Positions 50,037 through 59,323 of a DNA stretch of 64,000 nt are shown one piece after another (within the stretch, counting starts at the first letter, position 1; every line of letters begins with the position of its first letter). The notes beneath the pieces were generated by a model, which was not told the DNA's origin, searched no databases, and saw only the letters and a list, made by a program, of their open reading frames with translations. Made by a program: the position numbers and the translations under genes. Source of the DNA: a bacterium (GTDB lineage Bacteria > Arandabacterota > Arandabacteria > Arandabacterales > Arandabacteraceae); the NCBI GenBank assembly GCA_029933125.1, contig JAOZOU010000003.1, positions 292,542-356,541 on the forward strand, given 5' to 3'.

Positions 50037-52665
50037 CTTCACCCTTCCTTGTTCCCTCTGCGAGCTCCTTTAGCTCAGCAAGCTTCTTGAGAGCCTCCAG
50101 AGGTGTCAGATTCTCAATGTCAATTTCCTTGAGGCGTTCCGTGAGCTCCCTTTCACTGTCCCAGAGATTGAGCTGAATGTCACCCCCAATTGGCGAATGC
50201 TTGCCGCGTGCAAGCCTTGGAATATCTCCAACACTGAACTCATCCTCCTCAAGATTCTTGAGAATCTCCTTCGCTCGCTCAATTACACTCTCAGGTAAAC
50301 CCGCGAGCTTTGCCACATGTATTCCATAGCTTCTGTCACAACCGCCCTCTACGATTTTTCTTAGGAACACAACGTGATCGCCATATTCCTTCACAAGCAC
50401 ATTGAAATTCTTAACCCTCGGCAAGACACCTGCCAGATCGGTAAGCTCATGATAGTGGGTTGCGAAAAGTGTCATTGGGCGCCTCTCCTCATGATCGTGC
50501 AGGTATTCAACGACAGCCCATGCGATGCTTAGCCCATCAAAGGTGCTTGTTCCGCGTCCCACCTCATCAAGCAGAACCAAACTTTGCCTTGTTGCATTGT
50601 TGAGTATTTTCGCAGTCTCTATCATTTCAACCAAGAATGTGCTTTGACCTCTTGCAACTCTGTCAGCTGCACCTATGCGAGTAAATATCTTGTCAACAAT
50701 GCCAATCCTTGCACTTGCTGCAGGTACGAAGCTTCCCACCTGAGCCATTATCACAATCAGTGCAACCTGGCGAAGAAAGGTTGACTTCCCTGCCATGTTA
50801 GGGCCGGTAATGATAAGAATTTGATTTTCAGGATTGAGCTCAACGTCGTTAGGCACGAATTGCTCATCGCTGAGGAATTGCTCAACAACAGGATGTCTTC
50901 CATCACGAATTTCGATGCCAGGAGATTCAACGATCTCCGGTCGGACATAGTCATTATCACTTGCGACTTCAGCAAATGCCGCAAGTACATCGAGGTGAGC
51001 AAGCATGTCAGCGACCTTCTGGATGCGCTTAACTTCCAGAGCAATCCGTGAACGCACTTCCTTGAAGATTCTTTCCTCCATCTCAGCGGCAACTTCTTCA
51101 GCCTTGAGGATCTCAATCTCCTTTTGCTTCAATTCCTCTGTTATGAATCTTTCCGCACCTACAAGAGTCTGTTTGCGAATGTAATGTGGCGGGACACTCT
51201 TGAGATTTGACCTACTTACCTCGATGTAGTAACCGAAGACCTTGTTGTAGCCAATCTTCAGGTTGCTTATGCCAGTCTTCTCGCGCTCGTGTGCTTGAAG
51301 CTCAAGAATCCACTGCTTAGCACTTCCCGATGTCTTCCTCAATTCATCGAGTCTGGGATCGTAGCCCGGCTTTATGACAACACCGGGTTTGAAGATAGCC
51401 GGTGCATCATCAGCGATTGCATGGGATATGAGGTCCTCGATATCACTGAGATCCGGTAGGTCTCTTTCTATGCTGGCTATTATTCGTGAACCTGCTCCCG
51501 AAATTATCTTCTTTATCTCGGGTAAAAGCCTAAGGGTATCTCTTATCGCAATGAGATCGCGTGGGCCAGCCTTCTCACAGCACACACGCGCCTGAAGGCG
51601 TTCGATATCGCGGGCGTTCCTCAGAATGCTCCTGAGATCCTTGCGACGGATTTCATCTATGAGCAGATCCTCAACCGCCTCATGACGTAAGATAATTTCC
51701 TCACGGTTGATTGAGGGATTCTTTATCCACGCTCTGAGCTTCCTTCCTCCCATTGCTGTTAGTGTCCTGTCGATAACATTGGTAAGACAGGCTCCTTCGT
51801 CTTCAGCATGGAGGGGTTTCAGGATTTCAAGGTTGAGGAAAGAATCCTCGTCAATTTCCATAAACTGAGACTTCTGATGCACCTTGAGTGATGCAAGATG
51901 CGGCAGCACGCGTTTCTGTGTCTGTCTAAGATAGGTAATCAAAGCACCAGCAGCTCCGATCGCAAGCGGGAGCCCCGAGCATCCGAAGCCCTCGAGCGAT
52001 GAAACACCGAAATGATCCTTCAGAATGGCTTCAGCACTCTCGGGAAGGAAAAGCCACTCATCAAGCTCTGTGATGAATGCCTTAGGGCTCAGTTGCCTAA
52101 AGCGTGTGATGATAGCCTCATCGATTTCACCTTTCGGAATGAGCACTTCGCTTGGCGTTGTCTTGGCGATCTCCTCAAGGATCTCACGGAGCGTCCCCTC
52201 GGCGACAGTGAAGTCACCAGTTGAAAGATCAGCTCTTGCTATTGCCCATCTTTCCTTAGAACCTCCTATTGCTGCGATGAAATTATTTTCCTTGTCCTCA
52301 AGTAGGAGTGATGAAGTGACCGTTCCAGGTGTGATAACCTCGACGACCTTGCGCTTCACCAAGCCTTTGGCGAGCTTGGCATCTTCAACTTGTTCACATA
52401 TGGCTACCTTGTATCCGGCTCTAACAAGTCGAGCAATGTAGGTGTCAGCTGCGTGATAAGGCACACCTGCCAGAGGTATCTTGCGCTCACCCTCTTTCGA
52501 GCGTGACGTTAGAGCAATTCCAAGCACACGCGATGCAATTTCGGCATCCTGATAGAAAGTTTCATAGAAGTCACCCATGCGGAAGAAGAGAATGGCATCA
52601 GGATACTCCGACTTCACGCTCATATATTGCGCCATCATGGGTGTGGTATGAGTTTGCTTCATCAT
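50011..52665 (-). CDS. mutS: DNA mismatch repair protein MutS
   Basis: Mismatch recognition ATPase. The N-terminal mismatch-binding motif is FFRMGDFYETF, the Walker A GPNMAGKSTFLRQ, the Walker B region LVLLDEVGRGTSTFDGLSIAWA, and a conserved ATHYHEL near the end. About 884 residues is normal. ATG 52665 gives the usual start MMKQTHTTPMM; a TTG eight codons upstream is open. The first codons follow the lapB gene by 39 bases. It is followed by mutL and miaA. Confidence 0.97.
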   Translation of the reverse strand: MMKQTHTTPMMAQYMSVKSEYPDAILFFRMGDFYETFYQDAEIASRVLGIALTSRSKEGERKIPLAGVPYHAADTYIARLVRAGYKVAICEQVEDAKLAKGLVKRKVVEVITPGTVTSSLLLEDKENNFIAAIGGSKERWAIARADLSTGDFTVAEGTLREILEEIAKTTPSEVLIPKGEIDEAIITRFRQLSPKAFITELDEWLFLPESAEAILKDHFGVSSLEGFGCSGLPLAIGAAGALITYLRQTQKRVLPHLASLKVHQKSQFMEIDEDSFLNLEILKPLHAEDEGACLTNVIDRTLTAMGGRKLRAWIKNPSINREEIILRHEAVEDLLIDEIRRKDLRSILRNARDIERLQARVCCEKAGPRDLIAIRDTLRLLPEIKKIISGAGSRIIASIERDLPDLSDIEDLISHAIADDAPAIFKPGVVIKPGYDPRLDELRKTSGSAKQWILELQAHEREKTGISNLKIGYNKVFGYYIEVSRSNLKSVPPHYIRKQTLVGAERFITEELKQKEIEILKAEEVAAEMEERIFKEVRSRIALEVKRIQKVADMLAHLDVLAAFAEVASDNDYVRPEIVESPGIEIRDGRHPVVEQFLSDEQFVPNDVELNPENQILIITGPNMAGKSTFLRQVALIVIMAQVGSFVPAASARIGIVDKIFTRIGAADRVARGQSTFLVEMIETAKILNNATRQSLVLLDEVGRGTSTFDGLSIAWAVVEYLHDHEERRPMTLFATHYHELTDLAGVLPRVKNFNVLVKEYGDHVVFLRKIVEGGCDRSYGIHVAKLAGLPESVIERAKEILKNLEEDEFSVGDIPRLARGKHSPIGGDIQLNLWDSERELTERLKEIDIENLTPLEALKKLAELKELAEGTRKGEDGEDKGTP

Positions 52666-52704
52666 GGCATCTTCAAGAGGCACCGACAAAGCCTGAAAAG
52701 GTTT

Positions 52705-53835
52705 CTAAACAAAGGTCTCCCAGGCTTTGCAACGGGGGCAACGCCACAGGACTTCATTTGACTTATGGCCACAGTTGCTACAATAGTAGTATTCTTCATC
52801 GGAAGAGAAGCCATTGAAGGCCTCAACCATTGCTTGAAGTGAACGCTCGGTTTCACCCTTCTCGTAGTAAAGCCTTGCGAGCGCCTGCTTCACTCTGCGT
52901 GATTCAGGTTCGAGCTCGAGGGCTGTCTGACAGAGTCTCAGAGCTTCATCCAGGTTGCCTTTCTTACGCTGGATGTTAGCCAGGGTCATAATTGTCTTTA
53001 TGTCACGAGGATTGCGCTCAAGAACGTCGTTATAGAGATCAACTATCTTTTCAAACCTACCCTTCTCATAGAAAGCCTTCTCAAGCCTGCGGAAGGTTAT
53101 GTAAGCGATCTCAGGATAGAGTGTGATAATTCTTCGCCAGGCTGAAATGGCATCGTCTATATTGCCCATCTCATAATATAGGTCCCCAAGATAGAGATAT
53201 GCAGCTGCGCATTCAGAATCTATCTTGAGGGCATCCTTAAGATTGGATTCAGCGCGCTTGGCATCCTTCCTGTCAAGGTACATCTTTCCAATGTATGCCT
53301 TATAGAGAGCTAACATGTGGGTGTCATCTACCTTCCTCACCTTGGCGATATCGCGCCTTAGGAGGTAGGCTTTGTCCCATTCACCCATTTCCTCGTATAT
53401 TTGGAGAAGCTCCTCCATTATCTTCTCATTCTCGGGTGCAAGATTCAATGCCTGTTCATAGGTCGCGGATGCCCGATCGTAGCGCTTAGCGGCGGCATAG
53501 TCGCGCGCAAGGCTGAGGAAGATACGTGCCATTGTCTTCTTAGGTATTCCAGGCCTTACGGTAAGTTCACGGTGTATCTGGATTGCCCGCTTGACCTCAC
53601 CTGTATCCCTGAGGACATCACCGAGACGCAAGTACGGCTCAATGTCCTGAGGCTGATCCCTGACAGCCTCTTTAAGCAGATTGATCGCTGAGTTATAGTC
53701 GCCATCGAGGAGGGCAACAAGTCCACCGACGAAGGGGCTTCCGCCTGCAGACCTGCGCCGCTTCGCAGCAACACTCACCCAAATTCGATGCACGATTACA
53801 GCGATCACACAGAGGATTAGAATAATCCAGATCAC
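52705..53835 (-). CDS. lapB: LapB-like TPR protein with rubredoxin-type C-terminus
   Basis: Residues 2-20 form an N-terminal membrane helix; TPR motifs run to about 330. The C-terminal domain has the four metal-binding cysteines C352, C355, C366 and C369 (YCSNCGHKS and WRCPRCKAW). This order is exactly that of LapB (YciM), the membrane adaptor that controls LpxC stability and LPS assembly through FtsH in enterobacteria. The preceding gene encodes a LapA-like protein and overlaps by 4 bases. In this phylum the regulatory target is not known. Confidence 0.93.
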   Translation of the reverse strand: MIWIILILCVIAVIVHRIWVSVAAKRRRSAGGSPFVGGLVALLDGDYNSAINLLKEAVRDQPQDIEPYLRLGDVLRDTGEVKRAIQIHRELTVRPGIPKKTMARIFLSLARDYAAAKRYDRASATYEQALNLAPENEKIMEELLQIYEEMGEWDKAYLLRRDIAKVRKVDDTHMLALYKAYIGKMYLDRKDAKRAESNLKDALKIDSECAAAYLYLGDLYYEMGNIDDAISAWRRIITLYPEIAYITFRRLEKAFYEKGRFEKIVDLYNDVLERNPRDIKTIMTLANIQRKKGNLDEALRLCQTALELEPESRRVKQALARLYYEKGETERSLQAMVEAFNGFSSDEEYYYCSNCGHKSNEVLWRCPRCKAWETFV

Positions 53836-54170
53836 TTAACCACATCCTTTCCTTCCTCACTCTCCCCCATTGACTCTTCGATGGGGAGGTTGCGGAGTGC
53901 TATCAGCTCCTCCTCCAGCAAGCGATTGCGTTTCTTGAGGCGTCTTACAGTTAACCCAAGATCAATGAAGTAATAAAGCGTATACAGCAAGGTGAGTCCA
54001 ACCCCTATAACAAAGGCTATAAAGAGTGCCAGTACGAGCGGTACATCCTCATATTTCTGCCATCCAAGATTGATGCTCACATGTTCATCAGGATTGAGAA
54101 CCACAAAACCTATTATGGCTATCAGAATAACGAGCAGACTTATTGCTGCTATAACCCTTGAAACATTCAT
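53832..54170 (-). CDS. lapA: LapA-like two-helix membrane protein
   Basis: A 112-residue protein with two hydrophobic helices (VIAAISLLVILIAIIGFVVLN and VPLVLALFIAFVIGVGLTLLYTLYYF), the NPDEHVSINLG loop between them, and a C-terminal coiled coil (RRLKKRNRLLEEELIALRN). This matches the LapA/YciS (DUF1049) family. It overlaps lapB by 4 bases, which mirrors the lapAB operon of proteobacteria. Confidence 0.9.
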   Translation of the reverse strand: MNVSRVIAAISLLVILIAIIGFVVLNPDEHVSINLGWQKYEDVPLVLALFIAFVIGVGLTLLYTLYYFIDLGLTVRRLKKRNRLLEEELIALRNLPIEESMGESEEGKDVVK

Positions 54171-54172
54171 TG

Positions 54173-55495
54173 CTAAGCCCTCACCTTTTTAGAGGTACAT
54201 TCGCATGTTAACATCCATCTGGTAGCACTCGTAACTTTGGCAACAACCACTTCACCCTTACTTACACCTTTTGAGGGCACAATTGCAAGCCAGTTTTTTC
54301 GTGTTCTGCCATAGAGGTGATCGGGATGGCGCTGGCTCTGGCCCTCGACAAGAATCTCGACATTCTTACCGACAAGGGCCCTCTTTTTCTCGTCTACGAT
54401 GCTGTTCTGTAATTGGATGACCTCGTTGAGGCGTCTTATCTTCTCCTCCTCGCTGACATCATCTTCAAGCTGGCTGGCTACTGTTCCACTACGAGGTGAG
54501 TATTTGAACATAAAAGCAGAATCAAATCTTATCTCACCCAGAGCACGAAGGGTAGCTTCATGGTCTTCGGGCGTCTCACCCGGGAAACCTACGAGGATAT
54601 CCGTACTCAGTGCGATATCGGGAATTGCGCTTCGGATGCTTGCGATGAGATCACAATAGCTGGCAAAGGTGTAGCTTCTGTTCATCAGCTTGAGTATGCG
54701 ATCAGATCCACTCTGAAGGGGGAGATGCAGGTATTCGCAGACCTTCGGGAGATCCCTCATTACGCGAATAACCCTTTGAGATAGATCCTTTGGATGGGAC
54801 GTTGTGAACCTGATCCTTACAAGTCCATCGATTTCATTAACCATCTCAAGAAGCCTTGGGAAATCAACTTCCCCGTCATTGTATGAGTTAACATTCTGGC
54901 CAAGTAGGGTTACCTCTTTGACCCCCAAGTGAACAAGATGGCTTATTTCACTCATAATTTCCCTATACGGCTTGCTCCTTTCCGGTCCCCGCACATAGGG
55001 AACTACACAATAAGAACAATAGTTGTTACAACCACGCATGATCGTAACAAATGCTGTTACCTCATCGTATCTACTGGGTCTGAAGGTGTAGATGGCCGAG
55101 CTATTGCGATAGGTATTAACAATGGGAAGCTGCTCACGCTCAAGATCCTCAATAACTCTTGGGATGGAATCGTAAGCGTCCGGACCAATTATGAAATCGG
55201 GTCGCACCTTTGATTTGACAAGCTCTTCCCCCAGTCTTTGAGCCATGCATCCGACAATGCCAATTCTCACGTGCCTGTTGCTTGTGCGCATGGCATTGTA
55301 TTCAGCCAATCTTGAAAGAGCCTTGCGCTCGGCACGTTCACGCACACTACATGTGTTGATAAGTATGATATCTGCTTCTGCTGCATTTCGGGCTTCATCA
55401 TAGCCGCACCTCTTGAGTGCCTCACCGATGATGCTGCTATCGTAGGCATTCATCTGGCATCCATGGGTTTCAATGAAAAACCTCCTGCGCTTCAT
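54173..55495 (-). CDS. miaB: tRNA-2-methylthio-N6-dimethylallyladenosine synthase
   Basis: Radical SAM methylthiotransferase acting on i6A37. UPF0004 cysteines in FFIETHGCQMNAYDS, NTCSVRERAERKA and GIVGCMAQRLGE bind the auxiliary cluster. The radical SAM motif C-x3-C-x2-C is in GCNNYCSYCVVPYVRG, and a TRAM domain closes the protein. At 440 residues it is full length. It overlaps mtaB by 4 bases. Together with miaA it completes ms2i6A synthesis. Confidence 0.96.
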   Translation of the reverse strand: MKRRRFFIETHGCQMNAYDSSIIGEALKRCGYDEARNAAEADIILINTCSVRERAERKALSRLAEYNAMRTSNRHVRIGIVGCMAQRLGEELVKSKVRPDFIIGPDAYDSIPRVIEDLEREQLPIVNTYRNSSAIYTFRPSRYDEVTAFVTIMRGCNNYCSYCVVPYVRGPERSKPYREIMSEISHLVHLGVKEVTLLGQNVNSYNDGEVDFPRLLEMVNEIDGLVRIRFTTSHPKDLSQRVIRVMRDLPKVCEYLHLPLQSGSDRILKLMNRSYTFASYCDLIASIRSAIPDIALSTDILVGFPGETPEDHEATLRALGEIRFDSAFMFKYSPRSGTVASQLEDDVSEEEKIRRLNEVIQLQNSIVDEKKRALVGKNVEILVEGQSQRHPDHLYGRTRKNWLAIVPSKGVSKGEVVVAKVTSATRWMLTCECTSKKVRA

Positions 55496-56793
55496 CTCTG
55501 AATGAGCCTTCCTCCAAGTCCATTACCTATTGTTTCAAGTGCCTCAACCTCAACAATTTCATTGGGATCAATGTCCTCATCGAGATAGATCTCAACGTAG
55601 TTGCCGCTCAAACCTGTTGTATAACCTCTGACTTTCTTGGAAAGGATGATCACTTCAAGGTTGCTGCCCTTAAGCTTTTGCCTGAAAGCGGTAGCCTTCG
55701 CCTTTCCGAGGTCCCTCAATATGCGGCTCCTCTCCTTCTTGGTCTCTGTCGCAATCTGCCCAGGCATGTTTGAAGCTGGCGTATTTGGACGAGGCGAGTA
55801 TGAGAATACATGAAGGTATGAAAGCGGTAGATCCATTATAAGATTCAAAGTATTTCTGAATGCAGCTTCATCCTCACCTGGAAAGCCAACCATTACGTCT
55901 GCACCCATTCCGCAGTTTGGTATGCGATCTGCTATGGTTAGAATGAGGTTGCTGTAGAAGCTGCGGGTATAATTTCTGCCCATGAACTCGAGGATGCGAT
56001 CATCACCACTTTGGAGCGGAATGTGTACATGGGGGCATACTCGAAAGGCAGGATCAGCAATTACATCGATGAGTTCGGGCGTAAAATCGGTCGGTTCAAC
56101 AGAGCTCAGGCGTAGTCTCGAGAGGCCATCAATCTTTGAAAGTCTCCGTAGAAGTTGGGCAAGATTGATTCTCCCATCTAGATCCTTGCCGTAACTGCCG
56201 AGATGAACACCTGTGAGCACAACCTCCCTATAACCTCTCTCGACCAGGATTCTGACTTCCTCTTCCACCTCATGTTGGGGCTTACTACGGCTCCTACCTC
56301 TTGCCAGAGGAACGGCACAGTAGGTGCAGCAGTTGTTACATCCGTCCTGAATCTTAACAAAGGCTCTCGTATAGGAGCCGAAGGCACTTATTTGGCGTGC
56401 CGATCTCAGGACACCAGCCCCTGGGGCTTCCACATCAATCACGGGTAAAGTCTGCTTAGCGAGACATGCGTAGTCAGCAATCGAAGCCTTACGCGAATTT
56501 CCAATGACAGCATCTACTCCTCTTATCGATGCAATCTCATTCGGGGCAATCTGGGCATAGCAGCCAGTAACAATTATGGTTGCCTCAGGATTACATCTGA
56601 TCGCTCTTCTCACAGCCTGTCTTGATCTGTAGTCACTCTTGGAGGTTACGGTACATGTGTTTACAATGTAGACATCAGCCGGCTCGCCAGGGTTAGATAT
56701 GCGGTATCCCTCGGCTTCCATAATCTCCCTCATCTGCTCAGTCTCGAACTGATTGAGCTTGCATCCTATTGTAAAGAATCCAACTGACCTCAT
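55492..56793 (-). CDS. mtaB: tRNA (t6A37) methylthiotransferase MtaB
   Basis: The second methylthiotransferase, for ms2t6A37. Family cysteines are in GFFTIGCKLNQFETEQM, VNTCTVTSKSDYRSRQ and VTGCYAQIAPNEI, and the radical SAM motif is in DGCNNCCTYCAVPLARG. The KLNQFET signature separates MtaB from MiaB. ATG 56793 is preferred because its ATGA overlaps the stop of the upstream ATPase gene; the frame is open to 56829. The TRAM domain is present. Confidence 0.94.
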   Translation of the reverse strand: MRSVGFFTIGCKLNQFETEQMREIMEAEGYRISNPGEPADVYIVNTCTVTSKSDYRSRQAVRRAIRCNPEATIIVTGCYAQIAPNEIASIRGVDAVIGNSRKASIADYACLAKQTLPVIDVEAPGAGVLRSARQISAFGSYTRAFVKIQDGCNNCCTYCAVPLARGRSRSKPQHEVEEEVRILVERGYREVVLTGVHLGSYGKDLDGRINLAQLLRRLSKIDGLSRLRLSSVEPTDFTPELIDVIADPAFRVCPHVHIPLQSGDDRILEFMGRNYTRSFYSNLILTIADRIPNCGMGADVMVGFPGEDEAAFRNTLNLIMDLPLSYLHVFSYSPRPNTPASNMPGQIATETKKERSRILRDLGKAKATAFRQKLKGSNLEVIILSKKVRGYTTGLSGNYVEIYLDEDIDPNEIVEVEALETIGNGLGGRLIQR

Positions 56794-57740
56794 TCCCTGA
56801 TATCCCACCTTTCGCATCTTCCGCCCCATCGACCCATCAGGACTGAACCATCGTAGATCTCAGCGATTTCGCACGTGATAGGACAATCCATGCATATGAA
56901 GGTCTTAACTGACAGCGACATCTCACCAATGCGCCTGCCCCTGAAGTGGGATTTTTCGTTGCCTGCTTCCTCGCCAGCTATAAGAGCTGCTCCAATGGCT
57001 CCCATAACCTCATGATGCTTGGGCAAGCGAACCTCCATTCCAAGCTGCTCCTCAAGTGCTCTTCTTACTCCCGCATTAGAAGCAACCCCTCCCTGAAAGA
57101 CAACAGGATGTTCAATAGACTTTCCCGCCCCTACCGTGGAAAGATAGTTGCGTACGAGAGCTTCACAAAGCCCACGTGCAATAGCCGCTCGCGTTGCTCC
57201 ACGCTGCTGCCTTTCAACCACGTCGGATTCAGCAAAGACTGCGCATCTGCCACCTATTGGTACTGTTTCCTCGGATGTTGCAGCGAGGCTACTAAGCTCC
57301 TCAACTGTCATTCCCATGCGACTTGCCTGGTAATCAAGAAAGCTGCCAGTTCCGGCAGCGCAAATTGTATTGACGGCAAAGTCCACGACCTCGCCATCAC
57401 GGACTATTATGATCTTTGAATCCTGGCCACCTATCTCTATGATGGTACGAACATCAGGGAAGAAGTGGATTGCTGCGGAAGCATGAGCTGTGATTTCGTT
57501 CTTTACCACATCAGCGCCAATAAGTGCCTTTGCAAGATGGCGACCACTGCCCGTCGTTCCTGCCGCTTTAACCTGAATTTTCCCAAGCAATTGACTTGCC
57601 ATCTTCATAACTTCCTTTATGGATCCAATGGGGTCGCCCTGCGTCCTCAGATACCACTTTCCAAGAACTCTTTTGGTGGCATCCATAATGACAAGATTTG
57701 TGCTTACAGCACCGAGATCCAGCCCAAGATAGGCCTCCAT
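56790..57740 (-). CDS. Acyl-CoA dehydratase activase-like ATPase (HgdC/BadF family)
   Basis: An ASKHA-fold ATPase of 316 residues starting at ATG 57740, eight bases behind AAGGAG. It has the phosphate loops GLDLGAVSTNLV and EIGGQDSKII. Two cysteines, C127 (NTICAAGTGSFLD) and C166 (GGRCAVFAESD), bind the intersubunit [4Fe-4S] cluster at positions equivalent to the classical HgdC. Such activases inject a high-energy electron into a partner iron-sulfur or dehydratase protein. No dehydratase subunits are adjacent; the neighbours are homocysteine methyltransferase and corrinoid genes, so reactivation of a corrinoid is a possible alternative role (inference). Confidence 0.9.
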   Translation of the reverse strand: MEAYLGLDLGAVSTNLVIMDATKRVLGKWYLRTQGDPIGSIKEVMKMASQLLGKIQVKAAGTTGSGRHLAKALIGADVVKNEITAHASAAIHFFPDVRTIIEIGGQDSKIIIVRDGEVVDFAVNTICAAGTGSFLDYQASRMGMTVEELSSLAATSEETVPIGGRCAVFAESDVVERQQRGATRAAIARGLCEALVRNYLSTVGAGKSIEHPVVFQGGVASNAGVRRALEEQLGMEVRLPKHHEVMGAIGAALIAGEEAGNEKSHFRGRRIGEMSLSVKTFICMDCPITCEIAEIYDGSVLMGRWGGRCERWDIRE

Positions 57741-57803
57741 TGGACTCACTCCTTCAGGGTGATTCTAATGCCGTGGTGAGAGGCTGTCAATGGAAGGGAG
57801 GAT

Positions 57804-58682
57804 CTAACATTTGCCCATGAGAAGAGCTATCTCCCTTATGTGCTCAGGTGTCGTTCCACAGCAGCCACCAATGATACTTGCTCCCTCTGCCAGCACCTTT
57901 TCCATGCCTGCTGCGAAGGATTCAGGGGTTTCAGGATAGATAGCGTTGCCACCTTCAAGCTTCGGCAGGCCTGCATTGGGTTGAGCAACTAGGGGGCAAT
58001 CGGTTGTCTGCCTCATCTCGGAGAGGATTTCTGCCGCCTCGAGGGGGCCTGCACAGCAGTTGGTACCGACAAGATGCGCTCCAGCATCAACGAGGGCTAG
58101 GGCAGCCTGTTGAGGGGTTGCCCCCATCATGGATCGATAGCCTTTAGCACCTTTGGAAAAAGCCATTGTTGCAACAATAGGCTTCCGCGAATACTCTTTT
58201 ATTGCACCTATCGCCAGTTTGGCCTCCTCAAGGTCACTCATGGTTTCAACGATGAAAAAGTCAACCCCAGCTTTCTCCACAAGGCGAGCTGTCACCCTGA
58301 AGGCGTCGGCAACCTTTTCCCTCGAGATATCCCCATAGGGCTGAAGCAAAGCACCTGTCGGACCGATCGAAGCAGCTACCATACATCTTTCACCAGCCGC
58401 CCTCCTTGCGATATCGACTGCAGATGCTATTATCTCTTCGATCTTGCCCTCGAGTGCGAAGCGGGAAAGCTTTATTGGATTTGCACCGAAAGTGTTGGTT
58501 TCAATGAAGTCACATGAAGCGGCTACATAGTCATCGTGGATGCCTTTTACAACATCAGGATGGTCAAGATTCCAGGCCTCGGGACAATCACCCATTTGGA
58601 GTCCGCGTGCCAGGAGCATTGTTCCCATTGCCCCATCGCCAAGGATAGGTCTTAGTTCTACAAGCTCCAGTAACTCAGTCAT
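57804..58682 (-). CDS. Homocysteine S-methyltransferase domain protein (MetH N-terminal module)
   Basis: Transfers a methyl group to homocysteine. The family opening LGDGAMGTMLLARG and the zinc ligands C209 in GTNCCAG and the C274-C275 pair in GGCCGTTPEH are present. At 292 residues it corresponds only to the first module of MetH. The corrinoid module is encoded by the adjacent gene with 4-base overlap, but the pterin-binding and reactivation modules are absent here. It may take methyl groups from methylated corrinoid delivered by another enzyme, as in methylotrophic anaerobes. Confidence 0.92.
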   Translation of the reverse strand: MTELLELVELRPILGDGAMGTMLLARGLQMGDCPEAWNLDHPDVVKGIHDDYVAASCDFIETNTFGANPIKLSRFALEGKIEEIIASAVDIARRAAGERCMVAASIGPTGALLQPYGDISREKVADAFRVTARLVEKAGVDFFIVETMSDLEEAKLAIGAIKEYSRKPIVATMAFSKGAKGYRSMMGATPQQAALALVDAGAHLVGTNCCAGPLEAAEILSEMRQTTDCPLVAQPNAGLPKLEGGNAIYPETPESFAAGMEKVLAEGASIIGGCCGTTPEHIREIALLMGKC

Positions 58683-59314
58683 GCCAATCCGACAAAACGC
58701 TTTGCAAGGTCAACGGCTGAGGCAGCATCGTCACCATAGCCATCGGCACCAATTTCATCTGCGAAGGCCTGGGTGACAGGTGCCCCACCAACCATTGTCT
58801 TAACCTTGCCATCAAGACCATGAGCTTTGAGTAGATCTATAGTTTCCTTCATCACATACATTGTTGTGGTAAGCAAGGCAGACATGCCAATAATGGATGC
58901 CTCACTCTGGGCTGCAGCTTCAACAAAACTCTCAGGCGCAACATCGTTACCAAGATCTATTATCTCAAAGCCTGCTCCCTCCAGCATCATTGCAACGAGA
59001 TTCTTGCCAATGTCATGGAGGTCACCTCTCACAGTTCCAACCACAACCTTACCCCTTGGCTCAATTCCGCCCTTCACGAGAAGAGGCTTAAGAAGCTGCA
59101 TCCCCTGTTGCATGCTCTTGGCTGACAACAGAACCTCAGGAACGTAGATTTCATTTGCTTTGAAAAGCTCTCCCACAACATCCATACCTGCAACGAGAGC
59201 CTCATTGAGGATAGTGCCCGGGTCGATACCAGCCTCAATTGCCTTCTGAGTCAGGTTCCTGGCACCAGCCATGTCGCCAGCAATAACTGCCTGCTTGAGT
59301 TCGTTGAGATCCAT
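58679..59314 (-). CDS. Corrinoid-binding protein (MetH/MtbC-like)
   Basis: A B12-carrying shuttle of 211 residues. Residues 1-85 are the helical cap (methionine synthase-like), and the Rossmann part begins VVVGTVRGDLHDIGKN with the cobalt-binding H100 of D-x-H-x-x-G. SALLTTTMYVMKETIDLL and VGGAPVTQAFADEIGADGYGDDA complete the B12 site. It donates methyl to the homocysteine methyltransferase encoded just downstream. The methyl donor enzyme is not in the window. Confidence 0.94.
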   Translation of the reverse strand: MDLNELKQAVIAGDMAGARNLTQKAIEAGIDPGTILNEALVAGMDVVGELFKANEIYVPEVLLSAKSMQQGMQLLKPLLVKGGIEPRGKVVVGTVRGDLHDIGKNLVAMMLEGAGFEIIDLGNDVAPESFVEAAAQSEASIIGMSALLTTTMYVMKETIDLLKAHGLDGKVKTMVGGAPVTQAFADEIGADGYGDDAASAVDLAKRFVGLA

Positions 59315-59323
59315 ATCCTCCTC

